Notes: generated by a model from the letters alone, not told the origin. Counted from the first letter of the stretch, positions 1-7,131 are shown. The stretch: DNA of 9,847 nucleotides from Bacteroides sp. CAG:144 (GCA_000434215.1 HF999718.1:36772-46618); one strand, 5' to 3'. Program-made: numbers and translations.

Positions 1-495
1 GGCTTGAGCGGCAGCTTCGGCTTCGGCAGCGGCTTTTTCTGCTTTTTTCTTAGCAACGGCCTCGGCAATATTTTTGTTTACCTCTTTCTCGGCTTCAAGA
101 CGTTTTTTGGCTTCGGCCACCTTTGCGTCTTTTACTTTTTCTTTTATAGCCTCGGTTGCAGATTGTTTATTGGTCAACCATGCTTGGAAACGTTTCTCTG
201 CTTCTTCGAGAGAGAAAGCACCTTTCTTTACACCGCCCAGCAAGTGTTTTTTCAAGAGCACACCTTGTGCCGAAAGTATATTGCGAACGGTATCGGTGGG
301 TTGAGCACCGGTTTGCAGCCAATACAAAGCCCTTTCGAAATCCAAATTTATTGTAGCAGGATTAGTGTTCGGATTATAAGAACCTACCCTTTCAATAAAC
401 TTACCATCACGTGGTGCCCTGCTATCGGCGATTACAATTTGATAAAACGGATAATCTTTACGACCGTGTCTTTGTAATCTGATTTTTGTTGCCAT
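1..495 (-). CDS. rpsP: 30S ribosomal protein S16, 3' end cut by window
   Basis: Structural protein of the small ribosomal subunit that binds 16S rRNA during early 30S assembly. Translating the minus strand from the ATG at 495 gives 165 codons with no stop, so the gene runs off the left edge. The N-terminus, [20 protein letters not shown], is the classic S16 opening. It is followed by the conserved [20 protein letters not shown] block (about residues 21-40) and the YNP and [16 protein letters not shown] stretches up to about residue 70. The core S16 fold ends near residue 85. After it comes a long tail (about 110-165) of Ala, Lys and Glu, probably helical or coiled. Escherichia coli S16 is only about 82 residues, and an extended tail is usual in Bacteroidales S16. 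No other start fits, because the conserved N-terminus begins at this ATG. A consensus promoter lies upstream. Identity is certain; the true C-terminus is not visible. Confidence 0.97.
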   Translation of the reverse strand, partial: MATKIRLQRHGRKDYPFYQIVIADSRAPRDGKFIERVGSYNPNTNPATINLDFERALYWLQTGAQPTDTVRNILSAQGVLLKKHLLGGVKKGAFSLEEAEKRFQAWLTNKQSATEAIKEKVKDAKVAEAKKRLEAEKEVNKNIAEAVAKKKAEKAAAEAEAAAQA

Positions 496-535
496 TTGAA
501 ATTTTGTTTAGTTTGGTTATTTTGCATTAGCGGTG

Positions 536-567
536 CAAAGGTACGACAAATGTTTTTATTCCACAAA
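536..567 (-). promoter_or_regulatory. rpsP promoter (Bacteroidetes -33/-7 type)
   Basis: Read on the minus strand, TTTG (564-567) is followed after exactly 20 bases by TACCTTTG (536-543). This is a perfect match to the Bacteroidetes TTTG-N19-21-TAnnTTTG pattern. Transcription would start near 529, giving a leader of about 33 bases before the rpsP ATG at 495. It is the best promoter match in the window, as expected for a ribosomal protein gene. Confidence 0.8.
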
Positions 568-653
568 TTTGGAGATGACATTTTTCGGATTTTCCCATTT
601 TCCTGATTTTTAGATATAATGCGACTATTCAACAAATTATTCCGACTTCAAAT

Positions 654-685
654 ATTGCGAAAGCCGTAAAGAAACAATATCTTTG
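654..685 (+). promoter_or_regulatory. promoter of the patatin-like gene
   Basis: ATTG (654-657, three of four bases of the TTTG box) is followed after 20 bases by TATCTTTG (678-685), a perfect TAnnTTTG -7 box. The predicted start near 692 leaves a short leader of about 16 bases before the ATG at 709. Apart from the two divergent promoters I see nothing else in the 496-708 spacer. Confidence 0.65.
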
Positions 686-708
686 AAATTCATATATAAA
701 GAGTTGCC

Positions 709-2997
709 ATGTCCCTTTCCAAGCGCCTATTTTTGCTGATGTGTTTCTGTATTTTCCCGTATATCGTTTACGGGCAACGGGTAGGTCTCGTTCTGAGTGG
801 CGGAGGGGCAAAAGGCATTGCCCATATCGGATTGATAAAAGCATTGGAAGAAAACAATATACCTATCGATTATGTTGCCGGAACTTCCATGGGAGCTATC
901 GTAGCGGCATTTTATGCAATGGGATATACTCCCGATGAAATGCTCAGGTTGATAAAATCGAAAGAATTTGCAAGTTGGTCGACCGGTGAAATAGACCCAT
1001 CGTATATTTATTATTTCCGTAAACACGATCCCAGTCCGGCTTTTATATCATTCAAACTGAGCGGGACAAAAAGCCTGTCCAACGTACTGCCAGAAAGTTT
1101 CATCAACCCCCTCCCCATGAACTTGGGATTTTTAGAACTCTTTTCTCCTTATACAGCCGCTTGCCATGAAGACTTCGACAATCTATTCGTTCCTTTTCGC
1201 GCTGTAGCATCGGACGTTTATGAAAAAAAAGCGGTTGTTTTTTCTTCGGGAGATTTGGGTGATGCCGTCCGGGCTTCCATGACATTTCCACTCGTCTTCA
1301 AACCGATAGAGATCGACAGTGTACCCATGTTCGACGGAGGAATCTATAATAATTTTCCCGTCGATGTCATGATACGCGACTTCGACCCTGATTTTATCAT
1401 CGGCAGTAACGTAACGAACGAAAAGAGAGATCGCCAGAAAAAAGACGTCATCGGTCAAATCGAAAATATGGTTATGCAAGAAACCGACTATACCATACCC
1501 GAAGAAATAGGTATATCAATACACACCGACTTACACAATTACGAATTGCTCGATTTCCCCAAAGCCGATGAAATCATGAAGAAAGGATATGAAAATACTT
1601 TGAAATTCATACCCCAAATAAAAGCACGCGTACAACGGGAAGAGAGCAAGCAAGAAAGGGAGAATAAACGGGAAAGCTTTAAAAAGAAAATACCGCCCCT
1701 TATTTTCAACGATATAGAAGTTACCGGAACGCAATCGAACCGAATAAAAAATTATATATCCCGCCAATTCGATTTGCGCGACGGCGACACCTTGAATATC
1801 GAAGATGTAAAAAAATCGTACTACAAACTCCTATCCGATGCACGGCTGGACGACCTGATTCCTCACGCCTTATACAACGACTCGACCCAAAAATACACTT
1901 TATCGCTACAAGGAAAAATGCGACCGAAACATTCGATCGGATTTGGCGGATATATATCATCGGGCAATACCAATCTCATCTATCTCGACATCAAATATCA
2001 AACCCTCAGGGCCTTGTCTTCGAGTCTCATACTGAACGGATATGTGGGACGCTCTTATTACTCAGGACGATTCGGAGCTCGATTTGAACTGCCGACTCAC
2101 ATGCCGACATATTTAAAAATCAACGGGGTCGTATCTCGCAAAAAATACTACGAAAGCGAAGAACTTTTCAAAATCGAAGAACTACCGACTTTCATAGCAA
2201 CTAACGAAAGCTATCTGAAAATACATTTCGGGACTCCCGTCGGTATTCCCGCCCGTGTAGAAGTATCGAGCGGATACGGCTATCTTTGGGATACCTATTA
2301 TCCCACAAATACCTATGACTATACACAAAAAGCTGACAGAAGTTCTTATTGGATAGGAATAAGTTCGATAGATTTCGATTACAACACTCTCAATGCACCT
2401 GTGTACGCCACCGAAGGCAGCCGATACCGAATAATCGGGTCGGTCGTTTACGGGAATGAGACTTACAGTCCGGCGTGGGCTCCCAAACAAAGCAAATTCC
2501 GCACATGGCTACAATTGTCGGCCAAAGCCGAACACTACTTCCCGATGTTACCACAAATCACCATCGGAATAAAAGGAGAAGTTTTCGCTTCTACCAAGAA
2601 ACGTCTGCAAAGTTACACGGGAACTATCGTTCAAGCACCGGGATTTACACCTACCCCACACAGCCAAATGGTTTTCAATGAAGGATTCCATGCCAACCAA
2701 TATGTTGCCGGAGGTATCATGCCCATATATAAAATCATCAAGAACTTGCAATTACGCGGAGAATTTTATGCATTTTCGCCATTCCGCAAAATATTGAGGG
2801 GAGACCACTACAATGCCATCTATGCCGACGGATATTTTACCCATATCGAATTTTTGGGAGAGTTGTCGCTTGTCTATAAATTTCCGTTTGCCACCCTCAG
2901 CGCATTCGGGAACTACTATACCTATCCGAGCAAAAACTGGAATTTCGGCTTCGCATTAGGCTTCCTACTCTACAATCCCAGATTTTTATACCCATAA
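709..2997 (+). CDS. Patatin-like phospholipase with POTRA-like region and C-terminal outer-membrane barrel (PlpD/type Vd-like)
   Basis: Predicted secreted lipid acyl hydrolase tethered to, or passed through, an outer-membrane barrel. It has 762 residues. Residues 1-22 form a signal peptide (KR, then a hydrophobic run ending IVYG) with likely cleavage before Gln23. The patatin domain spans about 24-310. It shows the oxyanion motif GGGAKG (31-36), the nucleophile elbow GTSMG with Ser60, and the DGG motif with Asp209; Ser60 and Asp209 form the expected catalytic dyad. A charged Lys/Glu-rich linker (about 305-328) leads to a POTRA-like region (about 329-404, starting PPLIFNDIEVTG). From about 406 to the end, alternating aromatic and polar segments such as HSIGFGGYIS and NWNFGFALGF look like beta-barrel strands. 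This order matches Pseudomonas PlpD and Fusobacterium FplA, so RssA-type cytosolic patatins are excluded by length and signal peptide. The ATG at 709 directly precedes the signal peptide and has its own promoter. The substrate is unknown, and surface release versus retention cannot be told from sequence. Confidence 0.88.
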   Translation: MSLSKRLFLLMCFCIFPYIVYGQRVGLVLSGGGAKGIAHIGLIKALEENNIPIDYVAGTSMGAIVAAFYAMGYTPDEMLRLIKSKEFASWSTGEIDPSYIYYFRKHDPSPAFISFKLSGTKSLSNVLPESFINPLPMNLGFLELFSPYTAACHEDFDNLFVPFRAVASDVYEKKAVVFSSGDLGDAVRASMTFPLVFKPIEIDSVPMFDGGIYNNFPVDVMIRDFDPDFIIGSNVTNEKRDRQKKDVIGQIENMVMQETDYTIPEEIGISIHTDLHNYELLDFPKADEIMKKGYENTLKFIPQIKARVQREESKQERENKRESFKKKIPPLIFNDIEVTGTQSNRIKNYISRQFDLRDGDTLNIEDVKKSYYKLLSDARLDDLIPHALYNDSTQKYTLSLQGKMRPKHSIGFGGYISSGNTNLIYLDIKYQTLRALSSSLILNGYVGRSYYSGRFGARFELPTHMPTYLKINGVVSRKKYYESEELFKIEELPTFIATNESYLKIHFGTPVGIPARVEVSSGYGYLWDTYYPTNTYDYTQKADRSSYWIGISSIDFDYNTLNAPVYATEGSRYRIIGSVVYGNETYSPAWAPKQSKFRTWLQLSAKAEHYFPMLPQITIGIKGEVFASTKKRLQSYTGTIVQAPGFTPTPHSQMVFNEGFHANQYVAGGIMPIYKIIKNLQLRGEFYAFSPFRKILRGDHYNAIYADGYFTHIEFLGELSLVYKFPFATLSAFGNYYTYPSKNWNFGFALGFLLYNPRFLYP

Positions 2998-3075
2998 TTA
3001 TACCTCACAACTTACTGACACATAAGGCTTAAAAGATTTTCCGACAAATTAATCATAAAAAAGTATCGCTTTTCT

Positions 3076-3106
3076 ATTGCAGAGAATAAAATTATACCTA
3101 TCTTTG
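3076..3106 (+). promoter_or_regulatory. promoter of the tRNA-Arg pair
   Basis: ATTG (3076-3079) followed after 19 bases by TATCTTTG (3099-3106), a perfect TAnnTTTG -7 box. The predicted start near 3113 is about six bases before the first tRNA, a sensible 5' leader for RNase P. No similar box occurs in the 43-base spacer between the two tRNAs, so both are probably on one transcript. Confidence 0.65.
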
Positions 3107-3118
3107 CGTCCGAAAAAT

Positions 3119-3192
3119 GGCCCCGTAGCTTAACTGAATAGAGCATCTGACTACGGATCAGAAGGTTACAGGTTTGAATCCTGTCGGGGTCA
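3119..3192 (+). tRNA. tRNA-Arg(ACG), copy 1
   Basis: A 74-base cloverleaf. The acceptor stem GGCCCCG pairs with CGGGGTC (one G-U at 2-71). The D stem is GCTT/GAGC. The anticodon stem TCTGA/TCAGA carries the loop CTACGGA, with anticodon ACG at 3153-3155. The variable loop is AGGTT, and the T stem ACAGG/CCTGT has loop TTTGAAT. The discriminator is A3192. CCA is not encoded, so it must be added by tRNA nucleotidyltransferase. A34 is expected to be deaminated to inosine by TadA so the tRNA can read CGU, CGC and CGA. D-loop position 19 is A and T-loop position 56 is T, in place of the near-universal G19 and C56; see the findings. U8, A14, G18, U55 and A58 are all in place, so the gene looks functional. 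Confidence 0.95.
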
Positions 3193-3235
3193 CTCTTTTT
3201 CAACACCTCGCCGAGAGGAAATATTTTATGGGAAT

Positions 3236-3309
3236 GGCCCCGTAGCTTAACTGAATAGAGCATCTGACTACGGATCAGAAGGTTACAGGTTTGAATCCTG
3301 TCGGGGTCA
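3236..3309 (+). tRNA. tRNA-Arg(ACG), copy 2
   Basis: Every base is identical to the upstream tRNA-Arg; the anticodon ACG is at 3270-3272. The identity extends only three bases upstream (AAT) and one base downstream (C), a 78-base direct repeat with a 117-base period. This fits a recent tandem duplication or gene conversion limited to the tRNA. The 43-base spacer (3193-3235) holds a small CCTC/GAGG hairpin (about 3207-3219) and no obvious promoter. Lack of encoded CCA and the A19/T56 elbow are shared with copy 1. A strong terminator hairpin begins two bases after the discriminator. Confidence 0.95.
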
Positions 3310-3310
3310 C

Positions 3311-3354
3311 AAGATAAGCGGAAAGTTTTTCTGGACTTTCCGCTTATCTTTTAT
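3311..3354 (+). terminator. intrinsic terminator of the tRNA-Arg transcript
   Basis: A perfect 16-bp inverted repeat: AAGATAAGCGGAAAGT at 3311-3326 and its complement at 3335-3350, around an 8-base loop (TTTTCTGG). The descending arm ends in TCTT and runs into TTAT, giving a short U-rich tail. It begins directly after the second tRNA. The rest of the spacer to mnmA (3355-3454) shows nothing I can name. Confidence 0.85.
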
Positions 3355-3454
3355 ACATCGGAAAGAAATAGAAAAAAGAAAAAACCGATACGACCAGTCC
3401 GCTATGACAACTTATCTCACAACCATATCTTTATAGAAAAAATGATTGACTTCA

Positions 3455-3486
3455 TTTCATTCTGTTTCGGGTTTGCACTATCTTTG
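3455..3486 (+). promoter_or_regulatory. mnmA promoter
   Basis: TTTC (3455-3458) followed after 20 bases by TATCTTTG (3479-3486), a perfect TAnnTTTG -7 box. Predicted start near 3493, leaving about 17 bases before the mnmA ATG. The leader (CATTAAAAATTCCATAATCA) has no Shine-Dalgarno sequence, as is common in Bacteroidetes. Confidence 0.65.
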
Positions 3487-3509
3487 TCTCATTAAAAATT
3501 CCATAATCA

Positions 3510-4577
3510 ATGAAAATCGCAGCACTGGTATCGGGAGGAGTCGATAGTTCGGTTGTCGTTCATCTCCTAAAAGAAGCCGGATACGACCCTACCCTCTTCT
3601 ACATACGTATCGGTATGGAAGACAAGGATAAAAGCCTTCACTGCCATTCCGAAGAAGATATAGAAATTGTCAGTTACACGGCCCGCAAATACGGTTGCCG
3701 ACTCGAAGTCGTATCGCTTCACGACGAATACTGGAAGTATGTCATGGGATATACCCTCGACTCGATCAAACGCGGCTTTACCCCCAATCCCGATGTAATG
3801 TGCAACAAATACATCAAGTTCGGTTTTTTCGAACAATATTGGGGGAAAGATTTCGATAAAATTGCAACAGGACATTATGCCAGCATCGTCGAACAAAACG
3901 GTATCACCTATCTGGGGACAGCAATAGATCCGGTAAAAGACCAAACCGATTTTCTCTCCCAACTCAATACTCTGCAAGTTTCGAAACTGATGTTTCCCCT
4001 CGGAGGCCTCATGAAAAGCGAAGTACGCGCCATTGCCGAGAATGCAGGGTTGCCCAGTGCCAAACGAAAAGACAGTCAGGGTATCTGCTTCCTGGGAAAT
4101 ATCAATTACAACGAGTTTATCCGGAATTATTTGGGAGAAAAAGAGGGTGATATCATAGAACTCGAAACGGGTAAAAAACTGGGTAAACATAAAGGTTATT
4201 GGTTCCATACCATCGGGCAGAGAAAAGGTTTGGGACTGAGCGGCGGCCCCTGGTTCGTTATCCGCAAAGACATCGAAAGCAATACTCTTTATGTGTCGAA
4301 CGGATTCGATCCCGACACGCAATACGGCACAGAACTCAATCTTACGGGATTCCGTTTCATCACGGGCAATCCTTTGGGCGACCTATCCGAACCGACCCGC
4401 ATCACGTTCAAAAACCGGCATACCCCCGAATTTACCGGAGGCACATTACAACGTACCGGAGAAGAGAAAGTTCGTATCGTATCGGACAGCCGCATACAAG
4501 GTATCGCACCGGGACAATTCGGTGTGATATACAGCGCCGACCATCGGCTCTGCCTCGCCAGCGGCGTTATCGAATAA
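3510..4577 (+). CDS. mnmA: tRNA-specific 2-thiouridylase MnmA
   Basis: Cytoplasmic ATP-dependent enzyme that replaces the C2 oxygen of U34 with sulfur in tRNA-Lys, tRNA-Glu and tRNA-Gln, taking sulfur from a persulfide relay. It has 355 residues (E. coli MnmA 368). The N-terminal PP-loop SGGVDSS (8-14) binds ATP and adenylates U34. NPDVMCN holds the first catalytic cysteine (Cys98), and GICF in KDSQGICFL holds the second (Cys193); they correspond to E. coli Cys102 and Cys199. ATGHYA, DQTDFL and [12 protein letters not shown] are further family signatures. The C-terminal beta-barrel region ends in the usual [26 protein letters not shown] block, so the protein is complete. Bacteroides genomes commonly carry more than one mnmA paralogue; which one this is cannot be told here. 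It has its own promoter and ends at a strong bidirectional terminator, so it looks monocistronic. Confidence 0.95.
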   Translation: MKIAALVSGGVDSSVVVHLLKEAGYDPTLFYIRIGMEDKDKSLHCHSEEDIEIVSYTARKYGCRLEVVSLHDEYWKYVMGYTLDSIKRGFTPNPDVMCNKYIKFGFFEQYWGKDFDKIATGHYASIVEQNGITYLGTAIDPVKDQTDFLSQLNTLQVSKLMFPLGGLMKSEVRAIAENAGLPSAKRKDSQGICFLGNINYNEFIRNYLGEKEGDIIELETGKKLGKHKGYWFHTIGQRKGLGLSGGPWFVIRKDIESNTLYVSNGFDPDTQYGTELNLTGFRFITGNPLGDLSEPTRITFKNRHTPEFTGGTLQRTGEEKVRIVSDSRIQGIAPGQFGVIYSADHRLCLASGVIE

Positions 4578-4591
4578 CCCGTCTTGTTCAC

Positions 4592-4626
4592 AACAAAAAA
4601 GGCCGCATAAAGCGGCCTTTTTTGTT
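4592..4626. terminator. bidirectional terminator between mnmA and pepD
   Basis: A perfect 15-bp inverted repeat. AACAAAAAA plus GGCCGC (4592-4606) pairs with GCGGCC plus TTTTTTGTT (4612-4626) around the loop ATAAA. The six-base GC core is flanked by an A-tract on one side and a T-tract on the other, so it makes a hairpin plus U-run on either strand. It lies 14 bases after the mnmA stop and 9 bases after the end of pepD on the opposite strand. Confidence 0.92.
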
Positions 4627-4635
4627 AAATATAAA

Positions 4636-6099
4636 TTACTTCTCGGGAATATCCTCGAGCAATGCCGTGAGGAACTTCCAATAACGACCCACAGAGGCAA
4701 TCTCCACTTTCTCATCGGGAGAATGCGGGTGGCGCAAAGTAGGCCCGAACGAAATCATCTCCATCTCGGGATATTTTTCCCCTATGATACCGCATTCCAA
4801 TCCGGCATGGATAATCATTATCTGCGGGTCGATACCGAGCGTATCGTGATGAACTTTTTTCGCCACGTTCAGGAACGGAGAATTCAAGTCGCTTTGCCAA
4901 CCGGGATATCCCCCCGATGTTTCGACCCGAGCCCCGGCCAAAAGGAAAGTACTCTCGATCATCGAAACCAGATATGCTTTCATGCTTTCACTCGAACTAC
5001 GAGCCAAGAACGTAACATCGATAGCCCCATCACCGGATTGCACTATGGCTAAATTGGACGACGTCTCTATCATATCAGGCGCTCCGGGAACACGACGCAA
5101 CACACCGTCATGACAAGCAACAACGGCGTTGATAAGGTCATCTTGGACTGGCTCTGGTATCCAAGTCGAAGGCATGGCCGCTTTCTCTACTTTAAACGAC
5201 AGACCATCTTCTATCAAAGCATACTCATCGGCCAGTACACGGGCATATTCATCGACTGCTTCCATGAAATCTGGGACATCATCGGACGGCAATGTTACTA
5301 TCGCCGTCGCTTCGCGCGGTATGGCATTGCGCATATTTCCGCCCGATACCGACGACAACCGCACCTCGTAATCGCTTACCACCTCTTTGAGAAAACGGAA
5401 AAGAAGTTTGTTGGCATTGGCCCGCCCCAAATGGATATCGATGCCCGAATGCCCGCCTTTCAATCCCGACACCGTGATGGAATAAGCCTCATCGTTATCG
5501 GAGTTGACCGGCTCATCGCGATAACGGAAAGATGCCTGTATATTGATACCTCCGGCACACCCCACATATATCTCATACTCTTGTTCCGAATCGGTATTCA
5601 AGAGAATTTCTCCTTTTAAGAAGCCGGCTTTCAATCCGTTCGCTCCCGTCATACCGGTTTCTTCGTCATTGGTAAAAAGAGCCTCGACAGGGCCATGACG
5701 CAATGTTTCCGATTCCAGAACCGCCAATATCGAAGACAGCCCTATTCCATTATCGGCACCCAATGTCGTTCCTTGTGCCTTGACCCACTCGCCATCGATA
5801 TACGGACGTATGGGATCTACCTCGAAATCATGTTTTACCGTACCGTTTTTTTGCGGTACCATATCGAGATGTGCCTGCAAAACGACCGGGCGGAGATTCT
5901 CCATACCGGGTGTCGCAGGTTTCCGTATCAAAACATTTCCTGCTGTATCGACAATCGTTTCAAGGCCCAAAGAGCGACCGAACTCAACGACATATCGGGT
6001 TACTTTCTCTAAATGACCCGAGGGACGAGGTATGGCACACAATTTTTCGAAGTGTCTCCATACTTCGACCGGTTGCAATAGTGAAATTTTATTTTCCAT
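4636..6099 (-). CDS. pepD: Cytosol non-specific dipeptidase (aminoacyl-histidine dipeptidase, peptidase D), M20 family
   Basis: Cytosolic di-zinc metallopeptidase that splits a wide range of dipeptides, including Xaa-His, in peptide recycling. From the ATG at 6099 it has 487 residues (E. coli PepD 485) and aligns with that family over its whole length. Visible catalytic and metal motifs are QAHLDM (His77, Asp79), GADNGIG (Asp116), NDEETG (Glu146 as likely general base, Glu147), NTDSE (Asp170), HAGLECG (431-437) and HPHSPDE (His459). GLKGGHSG marks the inserted dimerisation/lid domain typical of M20. All expected ligands are present. A TTG 15 bases upstream (6114) is in frame, but I prefer the ATG because the family N-terminus (ENKISLLQPVEVW) starts right after it. 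The gene lies 33 bases after the flippase-like gene on the same strand, and no convincing promoter lies between, so an operon is likely. Confidence 0.95.
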   Translation of the reverse strand: MENKISLLQPVEVWRHFEKLCAIPRPSGHLEKVTRYVVEFGRSLGLETIVDTAGNVLIRKPATPGMENLRPVVLQAHLDMVPQKNGTVKHDFEVDPIRPYIDGEWVKAQGTTLGADNGIGLSSILAVLESETLRHGPVEALFTNDEETGMTGANGLKAGFLKGEILLNTDSEQEYEIYVGCAGGINIQASFRYRDEPVNSDNDEAYSITVSGLKGGHSGIDIHLGRANANKLLFRFLKEVVSDYEVRLSSVSGGNMRNAIPREATAIVTLPSDDVPDFMEAVDEYARVLADEYALIEDGLSFKVEKAAMPSTWIPEPVQDDLINAVVACHDGVLRRVPGAPDMIETSSNLAIVQSGDGAIDVTFLARSSSESMKAYLVSMIESTFLLAGARVETSGGYPGWQSDLNSPFLNVAKKVHHDTLGIDPQIMIIHAGLECGIIGEKYPEMEMISFGPTLRHPHSPDEKVEIASVGRYWKFLTALLEDIPEK

Positions 6100-6132
6100 A
6101 ATATTAGTTTTCAAGACGTATAAATATAAATA

Positions 6133-7131
6133 TTATTTATCGACCTGCGTCTTTTTTTTCTCAAAAAGTATAGAAAAGAACGTATATATACCCAGCAAGA
6201 CGATAACGACCATCTGCGAGCCATGTGCAACAAGAGCAAATGATCCGGCCACATTCTTATCGGTTATCCCGTAAATAGCCAGCGTCGCCATGACCGCCAA
6301 ATGCCACGGGCCGAAACCGCCCTGCACCGGAATACCCATTCCTATACTCCCCATAACAAACAACGACAAAGCCGCCAATGCTCCCAAATGAGCCGTATCG
6401 GAAAAAGCAAAAATACAGAAATAGAGTTGCAAATAGTAACAGGTCCAAAGCAATACGGTATAGATAATAAAGCGGGTCTTCTGTTTCATGGTCAGCACCG
6501 TACGGAATCCGTACCAGAGATTACGCAGCATTCCCTTGACTTTCTCTATCCAGCGATACTCTTTTTTCTGCTTAAAAAGCCATATCATCGCCCCGACAAA
6601 AAGCAGAATGAAAACATAGGGATAGGGAGACGAAACGATGGAAAATATTGTCTCTTCGATCATGGGATATTGTTTCAGGAAATCGAGCAACACATGCATC
6701 TGCAAGAAAAACACCGCTATGATAAGACATATAACCGACACGGTATCCATCAGTCGGTCGGAAACGACCGAACCGAGCAACAACGTAAACGACATATCCT
6801 CGCGACGAGCCACGTAACCGCAACGCCAAACCTCACCCAAACGGGGAAATAACAAATTCATGGCATAAGTTCCGAAAATAGCATTGGTCAATGTGCGAAA
6901 TGAAACAGGATTGCCCAACGCCCTTAACTGCAACTGCCAGCGCATGGCCCGCACAATGTGACTCACAACACCGACAATCATCGAAAGAATTATCCACCCG
7001 TACTTGATTTCGGATTGCAAAATACGGGTAATCTGTTCCATATCGAGACGACTGTAAAGTGCCCAAAATATGGCGATTCCGCAACACAACGGGATCAGAA
7101 ACTTCAATATATTACGCACTATTTTTTTCAA
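6133..7131 (-). CDS. Integral membrane protein of the LPG-synthase-TM / flippase-like family (PF03706-type, UPF0104)
   Basis: Polytopic inner-membrane protein of 332 residues with roughly eight hydrophobic segments (first about 8-26, second about 44-62, last about 305-322). Conserved family features are an Arg-rich turn after the second segment (VRAMRWQL, 60-67), NLLFPRLGEVWR (92-103) and QGGFGPWH near the C-terminus (270-277). The family shares the membrane half of lysylphosphatidylglycerol synthase MprF, which moves modified lipids across the membrane. The soluble aminoacyl-transferase half is absent, so lipid or glycolipid-linked transport is a better guess than lipid aminoacylation; the substrate is unknown. 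The start is a TTG at 7131, preceded by CAGGAAAAG (AGGA about 6 bases upstream). An in-frame TAA lies only 15 bases upstream, and the next in-frame ATG is at codon 31, after the first membrane segment. pepD follows 33 bases downstream. Confidence 0.85.
   Translation of the reverse strand: MKKIVRNILKFLIPLCCGIAIFWALYSRLDMEQITRILQSEIKYGWIILSMIVGVVSHIVRAMRWQLQLRALGNPVSFRTLTNAIFGTYAMNLLFPRLGEVWRCGYVARREDMSFTLLLGSVVSDRLMDTVSVICLIIAVFFLQMHVLLDFLKQYPMIEETIFSIVSSPYPYVFILLFVGAMIWLFKQKKEYRWIEKVKGMLRNLWYGFRTVLTMKQKTRFIIYTVLLWTCYYLQLYFCIFAFSDTAHLGALAALSLFVMGSIGMGIPVQGGFGPWHLAVMATLAIYGITDKNVAGSFALVAHGSQMVVIVLLGIYTFFSILFEKKKTQVDK

Larger units (their letters stand above)
3116..3310 (+). repeat. tandem direct repeat containing the two tRNA-Arg genes
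   Basis: Two identical 78-base units (3116-3193 and 3233-3310) separated by 39 unrelated bases. Each consists of AAT, the whole tRNA and one trailing C. The sharp repeat edges at the gene boundaries show that the flanks have diverged or were never shared. Confidence 0.9.

Noticed and set aside
4..477. 157-codon plus-strand frame rich in Phe and Gly
   Set aside because: It is antisense to rpsP; the Phe/Gly richness mirrors the Lys/Glu/Ala codons of the S16 tail.
3012..3263. Minus-strand open frame with a repeated MLYSVKLRG segment
   Set aside because: The repeat is only the antisense translation of the two identical tRNA-Arg genes.
3119..3309. tRNA-Arg pair as an integration (att) site for a mobile element
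   Set aside because: No integrase or partial tRNA fragment lies nearby, both copies are full length, and they are followed directly by a terminator and mnmA.
3567..4322. 251-codon open frame on the minus strand
   Set aside because: It lies wholly inside mnmA, whose plus-strand product has all family motifs. The antisense product has no recognisable motif or start context.
6100..6114. TTG at 6114 as the pepD start, adding five residues
   Set aside because: The ATG at 6099 matches the usual N-terminus and length of PepD.
6121..6128. TATATTTA on the minus strand as a separate pepD promoter
   Set aside because: It fits TAnnTTTG only partly, has no -33 partner at 19-21 bases, and lies in an AT-rich gap where such matches arise by chance.
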